Assembly: GCA_933228895.1 (NCBI GenBank)
Contig: OW121854.1
Span: forward strand, 10,977,131-11,041,130
Direction of reading: 5' to 3'
DNA: 64,000 nt
Source of the DNA: Platycnemis pennipes
Lineage: Eukaryota; Arthropoda; Insecta; Odonata; Platycnemididae
Below the pieces are notes generated by a model, which was not told where the DNA came from, did no database searches, and saw nothing but the letters and a program-made list of their open reading frames with translations. This document shows, in pieces, positions 24,262 to 35,744 of the stretch; the stretch's first letter is position 1; every line of letters begins with the position of its first letter. The position numbers were made by a program, and so were the translations under genes.

Positions 24262-27200
24262 AATAGATTCACGATAATATAATAGTAAGTGTATGGTGTT
24301 CCATTCAATGTGCCAATTCAAAAGTAATATACGTTTGTGCCTACTATAGACCACCCCATTCCGATGTACACTCAGTATTAGAACTCGAGAAACAGATAAG
24401 GTCCATGAATTCCCATAGCTACGATCGACAGATTATTGGTGGTGGAGATTTCAATACATCATCGATAGATTGGAAAACGTGCAGTCATTAGGCTGGGGGT
24501 AGGGACAAAGAAATCTGCAAGTCATTGCTTAACCTGTTCGCATCGTACGCACTTTATCAAATAACCTTGCCTAGTAGAGGGGAGAATGTTCTCGATTTAC
24601 TTGCCGCAAACATCCCTGAAAAATATATTAAAGTTGTAAATGTCGATGGAATAAGTGACTTAAAGGTAGCACACGTTAAATTTTCCCTCAATGCTGAAAA
24701 AAACTTTAATTTTAAAAAAATTTTTACCTTTTCAATGAAGCAGATTTTAACGGATTTAGGCGTCACTTACAAACTTCTTTTGAAAAATTCGAGAAAATCA
24801 GCAAAAAAGTCATACAGACAATACATGGAAAGAGTTCCTCCAAATTACGCGGTCACTTGTCTACCTCATAAGTATAAGAGTGAGAATAGGGAACCAAGGT
24901 GGTACAACGCGGAGGTTAGAAAATGTTAAAAACGCCAACGAGTTAGCCACGCGAAACTAAGAATATTGTAGAAAAATTTAGCTAATACCGATCTAAAAAT
25001 TATTATCGAACGTTAGAAAATTTGTACAGCAGCCGCAGAAACAGCCCTTAGAAATGTACTCGAAGAATAATTAGAGGGAAAACCGAAAGCATTTTGGTCA
25101 TATGTTAGGGAAGTACGGGGAACTAAAAAGTCAACGATTAATTCCTTGAAAAACGATAGGGGCGAAATAGCAACTTCCAGTTTAGAAAAGGTTAATTTGT
25201 TGAATTATTATTAAAACATTAACCCGAACAAGTCCTCAGGTGCTAATGAAACTCCAGCTGATGTGTATAAATAATTAGCTCTGGAAATGGCTGCGTATCG
25301 TAAAGTTATATTTAACAATTCTCTCGAAGAACACGCAGTTCCCAAAGATTGGAAGATGGCAAACGTGACCACAATTTTTAAAAGCTGCGATAGGGAACAG
25401 CCATGTAATTATAAACCAAAATAATTAACGTCACTATCATGTAAAATTATTGAGCATATAGTAGTAACATCAATAATGGGACACCTCGATAGCCAGGATT
25501 TATTGATAATAGAGGTGGGACGAATCCTAAATTTTCTCGAATCCGAACCCGAATCCGAATCCTAAGAGGTTCTCGAATCTTTCGAATACCTCGAATCTCT
25601 CGAATCCTACATATAAAGTTGATAATAACAGAAAAGAAAAGACTTTAGTAGCTGCATTTAATGAAAAACAAATTAAAGAATAGTTTTCAAAAATACAACT
25701 CTTTATTGCAATAATACAAATAAGATTTGAAGAGCTGAAATAGATAAGTAATAAACATGATACACAAAATGATTTGCATGAAATGAAAGCATGTGAATGT
25801 TCTAGGAGGCATAGCGATGATATGTTTCCAAAGAGTTATTAAACTGATACTGAATTGCATGTTTAAAAAACGATATCTTTTTTCCAATATTGTCGCACCT
25901 TCAAGACTCATTCACAGCGATAGACGAGCTGCTTGCAGGAGAATATTCCTCATGTGTTAAACATTGAATTCATTGTATGCAGGAGGACACAGGGAAATAT
26001 ATTAAGTAACTAGATTACATATGGTTGGGCCAAGATTAGGAACAGTGTGAAAAAATTGTAGTTGTAAATCGGAGAGAATATCAGGAATTAGTTTACAGGT
26101 GCATGAGGAAAGATGCAGAAAAGCAAGCAGTATGGTGCAGTAGACACAAGAGTGGTCAAGGCACATTGGGTGTTGGCACAAACTATGGAGGAAATTGAGG
26201 AATGATGGAAATAGAAAAATTTAAACACAGCAAGGCGAAATAAAATTTAAGGAAATAAGCAAAAGACTTAGGAGGGGTATGAAGAGTGTGAGAGAAAAGT
26301 GGCAAAAAGGTCAATGTAAATAGGTTGAGAGGTTCCAGAGAGAGGGAAAAATGGGCGCCCTGTACCGAAAAGTTAGAAGGTTATTCAGCAGCAAGAAGTG
26401 GAATACGATATTGTGCATTAGTGTTAAGTCAGGAGAGCTGCTGCTAGAACTTACAAGAGATTCAGCATAGGGGTAATGAATACGTGGCAAGAACTGCATG
26501 GCACTAACAATAGACAAGGGAACTTGGGAATAGAAGAGAAGGATATAGATAAGGATGAACTGGGACCAGGAGTCCAGCCATGCTAGTAAGTTAGGGTAAA
26601 CATTACGAGAAAAGAAGGTGTTAGAGACTATAATGTTATCCTATCAAAGCTACTTAAGAATCGAGGTTGAGAAGAACGTGATGATTTTACTGGTTTGTTC
26701 GCAGGATGTTTGAGGATGAAGTCTGGCTGGAGGATTTTTTAAAAATCTGTATTAATACCTAACCAAAAAAGAAAGAGAAGGCCGCAAATGCTGAAAAGCA
26801 TACACTTCTTAAATTTAAAAAAATTCATCACCTATGTGATAGCATCAGCCGATCCGCGAGTTATGCAACCCGGACAACAATCGCGACAAAAATTACGTAC
26901 GTGTACCATAATTTCTCACGGCATTACAATTCCACAGATGACTGAGGTCACGATAACTGGTCGTACATCTGAGAAAATTTTACTCATCTTTCATAGTGGT
27001 AACTTACTGCATAAGTTTTTACTTTGTCTTTCACAGAGCGTTGAGTCCATCCACCAGTTATGCAACCAGGACGACAATCACGGCAAAATCGTCTCGTAAA
27101 ACGCAAATGGCGAACCATTCAAAAATTTGCTAGCGTAAATAAAGGGAAAATGTTACTTGCGGACATATGAAAATTATTAGCACTTGAAGAAAAAGTCTTT

Positions 27201-28430
27201 AATTGCGGGAAAACGTAAATTGCGGGGACGTAAAAGCGAGGTTTAACCTTATTTGTAATGAACGTTTTTATCGGTCGAAACTAATCTGTTCTAAGTTATT
27301 GCATAAAGAATTCGGTGTTTATTTATATTTTAGGATTCGAAAGATTCGAATGATGAAAATAGCAGAAAGATTCGAGAATTCGAATCTCGAATCTTTTTCA
27401 AGATTCGAGGGATTCGAGGATTCGAAGATTCGAATGTCCCATCTCTAATTGATAACAAACCAGCATGATTTCAGAAAGGGACGGTCTTGTGAAACTCAAT
27501 TAGGTCTTTTTGTTCATGATATTTTAGTTTCTGGAGAAGGTAACGTATAGGTAGACGCAGCGTTTCTCCACTTTAGAAAAGCATTTGACAAGGTTCCCCA
27601 CTGTAAACTACTGGCGAAGATATCATCATACGGGATAGACAGTAATATGGTAGGCTGGATAGGAGTCTTCCTACATGAACGCGTTCAAAGGGTGATATTA
27701 GATGGTGTCAGCTCAGGCGAAGTAAATGTTACATCGGGTGTTCCTCAGGGAAGTGTAATAGACCCAATTGTATTTCTTTTCTACGTAATTGACTTGAATA
27801 CAGTAGTTAAAAATAGCAACCTCCGTCTTTTTTCCGATGATGCAGTAGCGTACAAGGAAATAGGGAATGAAGATGACAGTCAGTCTTCAGCGAATAATTT
27901 AGATGCGATTGATGATTGGTGCGTTAGTTGGAAGCTAGAGATAAATTTGAAGAAATGCGCCGTGATGTACATACTTTTGGAAAAATAATAACTTTCCCCG
28001 AAATAATTATTGCATCAAAGAAAAGAAAATATGTTACGTAGATTCTATTAAATACTTAGGCGTCACCATCACTGAAGACATGTCATAAAGGAAACACATC
28101 AGGGAAATAACTAGTGTAGCAAACCGTAGATTAGGATTCGTGAAAAGGGTTCTAGGCAAATACGATGAGAGAGTACGAGAAAGAAGCTATTTTAAACTCA
28201 TCAGGCCTCATTTCGAGTATGCCGCCATTATATGGGATCCGTACGAGGAAAGTTTGATAAAAGAATTAGATCGTGTGCAAAGGAGATCTGCTCGATTTGT
28301 TAAAGGCCGTTATAATAATTGTATAAGTGTTACGACTAATAGAAGAACTAGGATGGGAATTACTTTCAGAACGCAGGTCTGTAGCTACTAGGTTCTTCCC
28401 TATCACCGCTTTTAAAAATAGCACACTGTC
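24262..28430 (+). mobile_element. old CR1/L2-group LINE (subfamily C) split by hAT-3
   Basis: From left to right: APE endonuclease C-terminus (YYRPPHSDV, GGGDFNTSSIDW), the linker, and RT start (NPNKSSGANETPADVY, HAVPKDWKMANVT). A split point follows at 25509/27448, then KGRSCETQLGLFVHDI, KAFDKVPH, SGVPQGSV, LFSDDAVAYKEI (FSDD in place of FADD) and RPHFEYAAIIWDPYEE. Many stops and shifts exist. It is the longest LINE copy in the window, outside the A and B subfamilies, and lies in the third intron of the transporter gene. Confidence 0.8.
25510..27447. mobile_element. hAT element (hAT-3), non-autonomous
   Basis: The ends are TAGAGGTGGGAC (25510-25521) and the reverse complement of TAGAGATGGGAC (27436-27447), 11 of 12 identical. 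They are flanked on both sides by ATTGATAA (25502-25509 and 27448-27455), a perfect 8-bp duplication. Both ends carry arrays of TCGAAT/GATTCGA words (25540-25610 and 27335-27437). No transposase was recognised inside, so it depended on another copy. Removing it restores continuity of the LINE reading region. Confidence 0.88.
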
Positions 28431-28879
28431 ACAATGAAATGTTTATTCCCAGTTATGGTTAATTACCGTCGATTTATTTCATTTCTGATTCACGTTCGGA
28501 ATAAAAGGAATATTGGCGGCCCTTAGAGAGATTTTGGTCTCGTTTGATGACTGCTGGCGATGCGTGTGGAAACTATTTTCTTAAAAGTCGAGTAACTGGC
28601 GTAGCATTGATTATGACTTCAGAATATCGTCTATATTCGTTGAAACCCATAGCCCCGTTTTTTCAAGAAGCTTAAAGCAGATATTTTAGCTTATTGTTAG
28701 TCACTTAATTTATTTCGATCAAGGTAAATTTATAGAGGCCCTATATTGTCTCGTACGTTTATATTTGACACCTACAATTCAGTTCCTGTGCTTTATAGCA
28801 TGGTGGGAAAGTTAACTCTGTACAATATTAACATTACTCAAAAATAAAGTTAAATTGTTGCATTTTACGCGATTGTTAA
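28431..28879. other. intron sequence, nothing recognised
   Basis: No coding or repeat signature was recognised between the old LINE and the Penelope-like termini. Confidence 0.4.
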
Positions 28880-28992
28880 TGTTCACTCAACTGGTTTCGA
28901 CCTCGAAATTATCAAGGGTCATTATCAAGAGTTGAGATAGATATATCTTCTTTTGTTAATGACCTGAAGAGCTTGAAACCGGTAAAGTGGAC
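28880..28992. repeat. Penelope-like terminal sequences in inverted orientation
   Basis: On the minus strand, TTGATAATGACC and GAGGTCGAAACC (28890-28930) have the spacing of Penelope-like 3' termini. On the plus strand, GACCTGAAGAGCTTGAAACC follows at about 28960-28980. Both contain a CTGAnGA- or TGATAATGA-type box and a GAAAC box. Confidence 0.4.
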
Positions 28993-29235
28993 AACAATGA
29001 TAACAATCGTTTGGAATGTAACAAAGGTCATAACAACAACATATTTATGGGTCCTATTCTTTTTCCTACAACCATCGTCTGCTGTCAATTCATAGTCATC
29101 AACATGTAAATGTTGCTTTCTCATGATCGTAGTGCTTCGAGAGTCATTGCTGGACTCAACGACTAGCTCAGCGCCTTGGAGAAATGGTTGAGGCGCCTCG
29201 ACCTGCTTGGCGCCGCGGCGCTAGGGTGGACTCAC

Positions 29236-29391
29236 CGAGTGAAGATAGTACTGCGGCGCTCCGGAAGATGTCGCTGACCACGGCGGGTGCCGAAACGAGG
29301 GCCCCCACCCTCGGGCCGTAGATTTGCTGCAAGGGGTCCACCATGGTCTCGTGCTCCTCTTTCCTCATTGGCGCAGCGAAGAACAGGGCCC
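29236..29391 (-). CDS. choline transporter-like protein, third coding exon
   Basis: This exon is 156 bp (52 codons, phase 1 at both ends), between acceptor GACCGCAG and donor GTGAGT. It encodes ALFFAAPMRKEEHETMVDP, then LQQIYGPRVGAL, which matches the family's GLFFAKPMR...TMLDPFQQIYG segment. A hydrophobic helix ending AAVLSSLG follows. This is the most diagnostic of the four exons for choline transporters. A LINE remnant lies about 65 bp upstream in the preceding intron and Penelope-like termini lie about 250 bp downstream, so the exon sits in a small island of host sequence. Confidence 0.85.
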
Positions 29392-29454
29392 CTGCGGTCG
29401 AGAGAACACTTCCACTGACCACCCTGCGGACCACACAGCAGGGGGTGTGTGTGG

Positions 29455-30222
29455 TGAGTCGTCACCAAGCGTGCAATAAAGTTCACTTGTACTACATATG
29501 CTATGTGCTACATAAATTTAGAATTGATCTCTTGATTAGATTCCAAGGTAATATTTTTGTTGATGACAGTAAAAATATTTTGCGAACTCTTGATGAAGAC
29601 TCGATGTAGACTGAACCATGATGATATAATCAGAGAAATTGATTTCCGAACCTAGAGATATAATGGAGTGTAAGTCAATTTTCTATTTTTTTTTAATATG
29701 AGTAAATAATTTAAGAAGAATATTGTTGGTTGGGATTTATTAAAAGGAATATAGGAATCTGTATTGATAACGTTCGATAAAATAGCTGCATCTAGTTTAC
29801 AGCCAAGTTAAAATAAGTAAGTAATGCGGACTTTTGCGGACCCCAACGTACTATGGTAGACTGGACCATAATCACAAAATTAGAAAAATTGATTGCCGAA
29901 CTGACAGATTCAAAATGTCCTTTATTCCTCGTACAATTTGGGATATGAATAACGGTAAATATATCCAGTACGAGTGTAGCAATGTATAACATTGGTAGCC
30001 GCATGTTGGTATAAGGACTTAAAGCTAACCCAACTAACGGCATGTTTTTGCATTTTTGCTTTGCTATTTTTATCTTTTTTTAAATAGCTTAGTTTTGAAC
30101 TATACCCATACAAGTACTAATCCTTTCTTATGCATGATATGTAGTGCATGTTTGGTGAGAGTTCACCACCTGCCACACACCTTTATGGTGGCTTGCAGGG
30201 TATTATGTAGATGTAGATGTAA
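29455..30222 (+). mobile_element. CR1/L2 LINE fragments, plus strand
   Basis: A decayed post-RT scrap at about 29515-29660 (CCAAGGTAATATTTTTGTTG) is followed by a separate subfamily A copy from 29825. That copy has the last codons (FKMSFIPRTI-like), UTR, hairpin and tail ending at 30222. Confidence 0.7.
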
Positions 30223-30652
30223 AATACGTCTTTACGATGGTTCTGGGTTGGCCGTTTAATCGATAATATGGCGTCTTAGCCGCAATTAATGAACCTATCC
30301 GCAATATTGACCATCATTCCACACTAGTAATTTAAACGGGGTTTATAGAGGAGGTGCTGTAAATCAGAGTCCTCTGCATTACACTCTCAACACTACCTCC
30401 TCACCACTTCATAGTAATTACATGCTGACCCAGAGGACTCTGCTGTAAATGCGACAGACGAACCATCTCTAGGCATTCGGTCGCATCCTACTAGTGAGAC
30501 GGGACCGGGAACAGACTACCTCGAAACTTCCCCCGCAGTCAAACCGGGGACATCGGCTCGGGTGGCCACTCGCATCGATCAAAGTGCTACGTCGGCGAGT
30601 TCTGTACTGCATTGGCCTTGCATTATTTGGACGGGCGGCACTCGATACTCAC
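30223..30652. other. intron sequence, nothing recognised
   Basis: CAGAGTCCTCTG (about 30366) and CAGAGGACTCTG (about 30432) form a short inverted pair, each followed or preceded by CTGTAAAT. No gene was recognised up to the second transporter exon. Confidence 0.4.
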
Positions 30653-30763
30653 CGATGAGGTAGCTGAGGCAGTAGCCGACAGGGATGTGGCACCAGAGTA
30701 CGCCCTTGCTGTACACGGCCTCCGGGATGCCCCCGAGCAGTGCTTCGGCCCCGATGCTCGTCG
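30653..30763 (-). CDS. choline transporter-like protein, second coding exon
   Basis: This exon is 111 bp, flanked by TCTCCTGCAG and GTGAGT, with phase 1 at both ends. It continues the first coding exon without a stop. It carries IPEAVY followed by WCHIPVGYCLSYLIG, which corresponds to the family's TAEAVY and APIGYSLS segment at the second and third helices. The family's conserved WVGGGYINGT stretch is changed here to an alanine/leucine/glycine-rich sequence (SIGAEALLGGI), suggesting a divergent paralog or changed substrate use. Splice phases and homology both support the exon. Confidence 0.8.
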
Positions 30764-30894
30764 CTGCAGGAGAGGAACCGGGGGTGAGTTAGCACGCCTG
30801 CCTCGCACAGCGATGCCTCACGCATCGGCAATCACTTCAAAATGCAAGGAGACCAGTTCACGCATTCACTCTTGGCATGTTATGAAGACGGGAA

Positions 30895-31775
30895 GGAAGA
30901 CACATCCGGAAAAATATGCGGCCGAGCGAAGAGAGAGCTAGGATTTATAAAAAGAGTGCTTGGGAAATGTGATGAGAAGACAAAAGAGAGATGTTACTTT
31001 TCACTAGTTAGGCCCCACCTTGAGTATGTAGCCAGTGTATGGGATCTGCAGAAATTAGGTTTGATGAGAAAACTAGACAGTGTGCAGCATAGAGAAGCTA
31101 GGTTCGTCAAAAGGTGTTACGATACATTTAGTAGCGTTTCAGAATTAAAAAAAGAATTAGGGTGGGAATCATTATCAGAGCGTAGGTTAAAGTACATATT
31201 AAATTTTCTTACAGAAATTTAAATCGGATAGCTTTACTGAAGATGTTAGGCATCTATTGAAACACCAGCGTATTATGCTAGATTCGACCAGACAATTAAG
31301 ATTAAAGAGATAGATTGTCGCACTGATAGATTCAAAACGTCATTTTTCCCCCGTACTATAAGAGAATAGAATAGGCAGCATAGCAAAGGGATAGATAAGT
31401 GAAATATTTTAGAGTAGTCTGTAGTGCATGATGCATGTATCAATACCTTAAATACTATAGATACTAATAATCTAGTTGCATGAGACGCTTATATATTTGC
31501 TTGTTTGCATGTCAGTAGTGCATGCTTGGTGATCTTCACTCCCTGACTCCCTCGCAGTGTATTGTAGTGTATTAAAAAATTAAAATTAAATTAAAACCTG
31601 AGATTGGATTTCGTGTAGATGTAGATGAAGACATATCTTTCCTTTCATAGCATTTCATCTAACATGTTTCCATGTAGTAGTGGTTTAGTTGCATGTCCTT
31701 AGCGCACATTTTGTGATCTTCACCCCCTGCCACATACCTTCGTTGTGGCCTGCAGGGTAATTCATAGATGTAGAT
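30895..31775 (+). mobile_element. CR1/L2 LINE (subfamily B) plus an extra 3' end
   Basis: The frame 30842-31222 contains CGRAKRELGFIKRVLGKCDE, SLVRPHLEYVASVWDLQK and LGWESLSERRLKYIL, then a shift. The B-type UTR and an interrupted hairpin reach a GTAGATGTAGATG tail at about 31630. A second hairpin and tail end at 31775. Confidence 0.76.
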
Positions 31776-33570
31776 GTATGGTGGCAAAATCCTAGGCTAT
31801 GAATATCTTGTGTAATGCAATCCCCTTATTCAAATTAAATGGAGCTGAATACTGTTTAGCTGGGAAGTGAATGTCGTGTTCTACTGGTAGAACTCATGAA
31901 ATGTAGTTTGATGGAAGCGGCCGATACTTCATGGAAATCCATGCTGTAGTATAGGAACAAATACTTAGAAATCCACTATTTAAAATGATATTTATTGAAC
32001 ACGACTAGTTACTAGTGTCGGTGCTACACGGTAGTACCCTCCAAATAAGGAGTAAAAATAGAAGCCTCGAATTCAGTGACGTTAGAATTACAGAGTGTCC
32101 CATTGATCGTGTGTCATTTTTGACCTCTAATTTTAGACACTTTACTTTTAGCAACATGGATGAAATTTGGTATCGGGCTAGAAAATGGTTGTAAGTTTCT
32201 TTGGGTCTAAACAAAATTTCAAAAATATAATCTTTTGACCCCAGAAATAGGTTCCAACCAAAAATCCAAATTTTGCCTCATGGGATTTCAATGTTAAAAT
32301 ATTCGAAATACAAAAAAGACAGAATTACTCAGCGAAACTTAAAACTGTTGTGTTTTTGGGCACGAAGAACACGATAGAAGAATTTTCGAGTTCGAAAGTG
32401 GCATCCGTGACCCCTGAAAAGGCACAGTCAAGGTCACTGAGGTTATAAAAAGTGAATCACAGCTACAAATCTGTCGAATCAAAGTCTTAAAAAATGTGCC
32501 AAGGTCGATGGTAAGGTCTTCAGATCCGTCTTGTCATCCCTTGACCTTCAAGGGTTACTCCGGGGTCAAAGGTGAAAGGGTGACAAAAAGTGAATCGAGG
32601 CTACAAACATGTCGACTCACTGGTTTAAAAAGGTTCTTGGAACCTGGATTCGATAAAAAAAAACTAGGTGTACAGGTTCTTGATAACACTCGAATCGAGT
32701 GTTTTCAAGAACCTGTTTATATGAAAACCCCATGTGTCTTATGCTAGGTTTCCTTCTGAATTATTTTTCCCATCTCTTCGGCAGAATTCCGTATCTCACC
32801 AATGTTTTCGTCCACGCACGTTTGCCGGGGAGACTCGTACATCCAAGGACGACTCCTTATTCGACGAGTAAACTCGCTTGTCTCGCAGTTGAAGGCGCGT
32901 TTACACGTGGCAGTTCACTGCTTCGACAGTCAACTGCTAACAACTATTAAGCCCCACTCGCATGTGTAAATAGCAACTGCGATGCGAGTTCAGGTCGATA
33001 CTGGACACATGTCGATCCTAGTTCGAGCTATTAGCAAAGTTGAAGCCCGTCTACTTTCCAGCGGAAATGTATCCAACACAATCGCAACAATCGCGAACGG
33101 AAAGCAATACACGACGGAATTTGGACATAATAACACGGATATCCCTCCCCGAAGGAAAGATTCTACTCTTTAGTGTATGGGAACAAAAGATAATCGTCAA
33201 TTGCATTTATTGCTTGATGAATTTCATGAAAATTTAAGCATCAATCACTATTCCAATAAAACTCTTTTTATTTGTTGTGGCAACGCGTAAATAGCGGCTG
33301 CAAGCTGCATAGAAGTTGGTGCAGACCAGCCCCCGGCAACATGGGCTCGTTGCATGTCCCCTTATTGTTCGCTTAGTTCCTGCTTTCGGTTGTTGGCGCC
33401 ACTTGTTCATTCGCCCTTCATTTACCTTGTGCCAGTACACAAAGTAAGCGTCTTACGGTGTTTCACTGTGGCAAACCACATTTTTGTGAAACTGTTCCTG
33501 CGAAAGAGATATGGTTTTCTTCTCTCAAAATCATCATTTGGTGTTTTCGAGTTTGAAAACTAGACTGTAT
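31776..33570. other. intron sequence, no gene recognised
   Basis: About 1.8 kb with two imperfect repeats of a GACAAAAAGTGAATCGAGGC-like unit (about 32440 and 32580) and an inverted AGGTTCTTGA/TCAAGAACCT pair (about 32665 and 32705). No protein domain was recognised. Confidence 0.4.
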
Positions 33571-33860
33571 TGGTAGAACACTATGGTCGGTAGGAGATAC
33601 ATCACATCGGGTTGTACCATGGAGGAAGGAGGCGCTCCTTCTTCCATGGTTGTACCTCTGAGTATAATTCGAATACCGAAAAGGTTCATTGCTTTGTGGT
33701 CCTGAGGGAAGAAAGCCGCCGCGGGGAGTGGCAGAAGTGCATTCCTCGCGATAGTTTCTTAGTGAAGCATCCACAAGTTAGGTGTGAGAAGGACTTTTTT
33801 GAAACGGATATAGTTCGCGAGAAGATACTCACCGACAAGGAAGGAAATGTCATAGGCGTG
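33571..33860 (+). pseudogene. THAP-type zinc finger fragment, broken
   Basis: The plus strand reads RRGEWQKCIPRDSFLVK, then QVRCEKDFFETDIVRE, which fits the C-terminal half of a THAP C2CH zinc finger (invariant W; C...HF, here with D in place of the His). Upstream, MVGRRYITSGC is in another frame; the two frames are brought together if a 38-bp segment bounded by TTGTACC repeats (about 33614-33652) is left out. The first zinc ligand and the His are missing. THAP fingers bind DNA in P-element transposases and some host regulators. It could be a transposon exon; a GTAAGA donor follows at about 33860. Length and context do not settle which. Confidence 0.42.
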
Positions 33861-34598
33861 GTAAGATTTACTACTTTTTATAGCATTTTTAGTTATTATC
33901 TTAATTTACCTGTGAATTGAATTCCCTTGGTGGCCAATTATTTTCTCTTTCACTGTAAATGATATTTCCATTTCATAGACCAATTCAACCTACGTGTGAG
34001 CCATGCGTCTGTGCAGTTACGTTCTCAGTATCATTTTTGGTAATTGCTGCTATCAATGTTGCTCCTATTTATGTTCTATCCCCCACCGTGAGAATATAAA
34101 TCTACGCGCAAACCATGGAATGTCATTGCCCTGAGGAAGTCTCCAGCAGCGGAGACGAAACTGTTGGTCGTTTTTATTCTGTGACGCGGGTTTACCCAAA
34201 AAACAACGACGCCTATAGTGTGTGTAATTTTTAACTCATTGAAATGTAGTAGAACAAGGTGATTCTGACAAAGCCTACGTCAGCATAAACGTATGATCAA
34301 ACAAGTGAATAAAATTATTATTATTATTGCCAAATTTCATCAACTTGGCGCCAACAGAAGTGCCTACAATTTCAAGTTTCCAAATTACACACGATCAGTG
34401 GGACAGTCTGTGCACAAGCGCCAATTTCAATCCTGGTGAGAAAGTTGTTCACCGTGTACTCAGTGCTTTTGGCAAAATAGGAGTCGCATAGTGAATGGAG
34501 GGATTATAATTTCGAGGAGTTTTCCTTGGTGGAGGGATATTAATTTCGAGCGTTCCCTTACAGGGACAGCTCCTCGCTAAAGGGTGCGCGCGGCTCAC
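33861..34598. other. intron sequence with hammerhead-like box
   Basis: At about 34129-34165 the plus strand has CTGAGGA, a 6-bp stem (GTCTCC/GGAGAC) and GAAAC, the core layout of a hammerhead ribozyme as found in Penelope-like termini. Flanking stems were not confirmed. Nothing else was recognised. Confidence 0.4.
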
Positions 34599-34770
34599 CG
34601 AGCATCGAGAGCACCACAACGGGGAAGGGGAGTGCACGGCCGGCCAGCAGAGCACCCTGGAAGTCAGCACCGGAAGCTCGGTCCTCGACCCTCTTGCTCC
34701 CGGCCCAAATGCCGATCGCCATCACCGACAGGTAGAACACCACGAGCCCCGACACCCCGAGCACCAACAT
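34599..34770 (-). CDS. choline transporter-like protein, first coding exon
   Basis: This exon starts at ATG 34770, five bases after an acceptor (TTGCAG at 34776-34781), so a 5' untranslated exon probably lies upstream. It encodes 57 codons plus one base and ends before donor GTGAGC. Residues 1-24 form a hydrophobic first membrane span ending IGIWAG, the typical family sequence (GIWAG follows the first helix of CHT proteins). A short charged loop (SKRVEDR) and LLAGR follow, matching the conserved AGR at the start of the second helix. Only 58 bp upstream of the acceptor, a LINE fragment begins (34833), so the intron upstream is also transposon-filled. The start is inferred from family alignment and the splice site; a short extra N-terminal exon cannot be excluded. 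Confidence 0.78.
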
Positions 34771-34829
34771 GGTTCCTGCAACGAACAGAGGGTTGCGTTA
34801 ATCGGAACCGCTCGGAACCGTTTACCGTA

Positions 34830-35338
34830 CAGTGTGCAGCGTAGAGCAGCTAGGTTCGTTAAAAGGTGTTACGATAGGGTGAGTAGTGTTTCAGAATTGA
34901 TACGAGAATTGGGGTGGGAATCATTATCAGAGCGTAAGTTAAAGTACAAATTGAATCTATTAGAGAAATTTCAATCAGATAGCTTTACTGAAGATGTTAG
35001 GCACATATTAAAAACACCAGCGTATTATGCTAGATTCGACCAGATAAACAAAATAGAGAGATAGACTGTCGTACCGATGGATTCAAAATGGCCTGTTTCC
35101 CCGTACTATAAGAGAACAGAATAGGCAGCATAGCAAAGGGATAGGTAGGGGAAATACTTTAGAGTAGTCTGAAGTGCATGATGCATTTATTAATCCCTTA
35201 AATACTATAGATACTAACAATCTAGTTGCATGAGACCCAATAGTTGCTTGTTTGCATGCCAATAGTTCATGCTTGGTGATCTTCACCCCCTGCCACACAC
35301 CCTCGCGGTGGCTTGCAGGATATCGTGTAGTTGTATGT
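34830..35338 (+). mobile_element. CR1/L2 LINE 3' part (subfamily B)
   Basis: The frame 34834-35064 reads QRRAARFVKRCYDR, RELGWESLSERKLKYKL and TPAYYARFDQINKI. UTR and CGCG-loop hairpin follow to about 35338, with a degenerate tail. It begins 58 bp upstream of the acceptor of the first coding transporter exon. Confidence 0.78.
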
Positions 35339-35744
35339 TTTGACGTTACTTCAGCAGGTTGCAACTCCCGACCTGACCTAAATACCATATTATCAACAAG
35401 TTTACATTTTGTCTATTTAGCTGTCGTCTGGTTATAAAACAATATATTTGATGGAATAACACACTGCATTTCAGGTTTTACTTGTCTTCCACAATAATTA
35501 ACTTAGTTCGTATTCTATGTCCCACTAAGAGCTAGTGGAGTAGCACTAAGTAGAGAGTGTTCTTCGGTACAAACTTAGCATTACGTTTGTGTCATTATGT
35601 CCTTCAAATCACTTCTTCAAGTTATTTATACAAATCAGAGCTGCTTTCACAGCCAGATCTGGGGTGCAATAGTAAACTTCATAGTAATATAATTACTTGT
35701 GTTCTACAGGTAAAGGTGGGTTAAAATTCTTCTCCCACCCCCTA

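Larger units (their letters stand above)
21503..34775 (-). other. choline transporter-like gene (CHT1/SLC5A7 group), 5' part
   Basis: This is the span of the four recognised exons of one minus-strand gene. The joined reading frame gives an N-terminal segment of a sodium:solute symporter closest in motifs to high-affinity choline transporters, which import choline across the plasma membrane, classically in cholinergic neurons. All four exons have consensus splice sites (donors GTGAGC, GTGAGT, GTGAGT, GTAAGT; acceptors ending CAG), and the phases agree (1, 1, 1, then 0). The introns of about 3.8, 1.3 and 7.6 kb are mostly transposons. No stop or frameshift occurs in the exons, so the gene may be functional. 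About 200 residues are present of roughly 550-600 usual for the family, so the rest must lie beyond 21.5 kb. It may be a divergent paralog rather than the neuronal transporter itself. Confidence 0.82.

Noticed and set aside
34449..34844. Plus-strand ORFs antisense to the first transporter exon
   Set aside because: Explained by high GC of the exon on the other strand.
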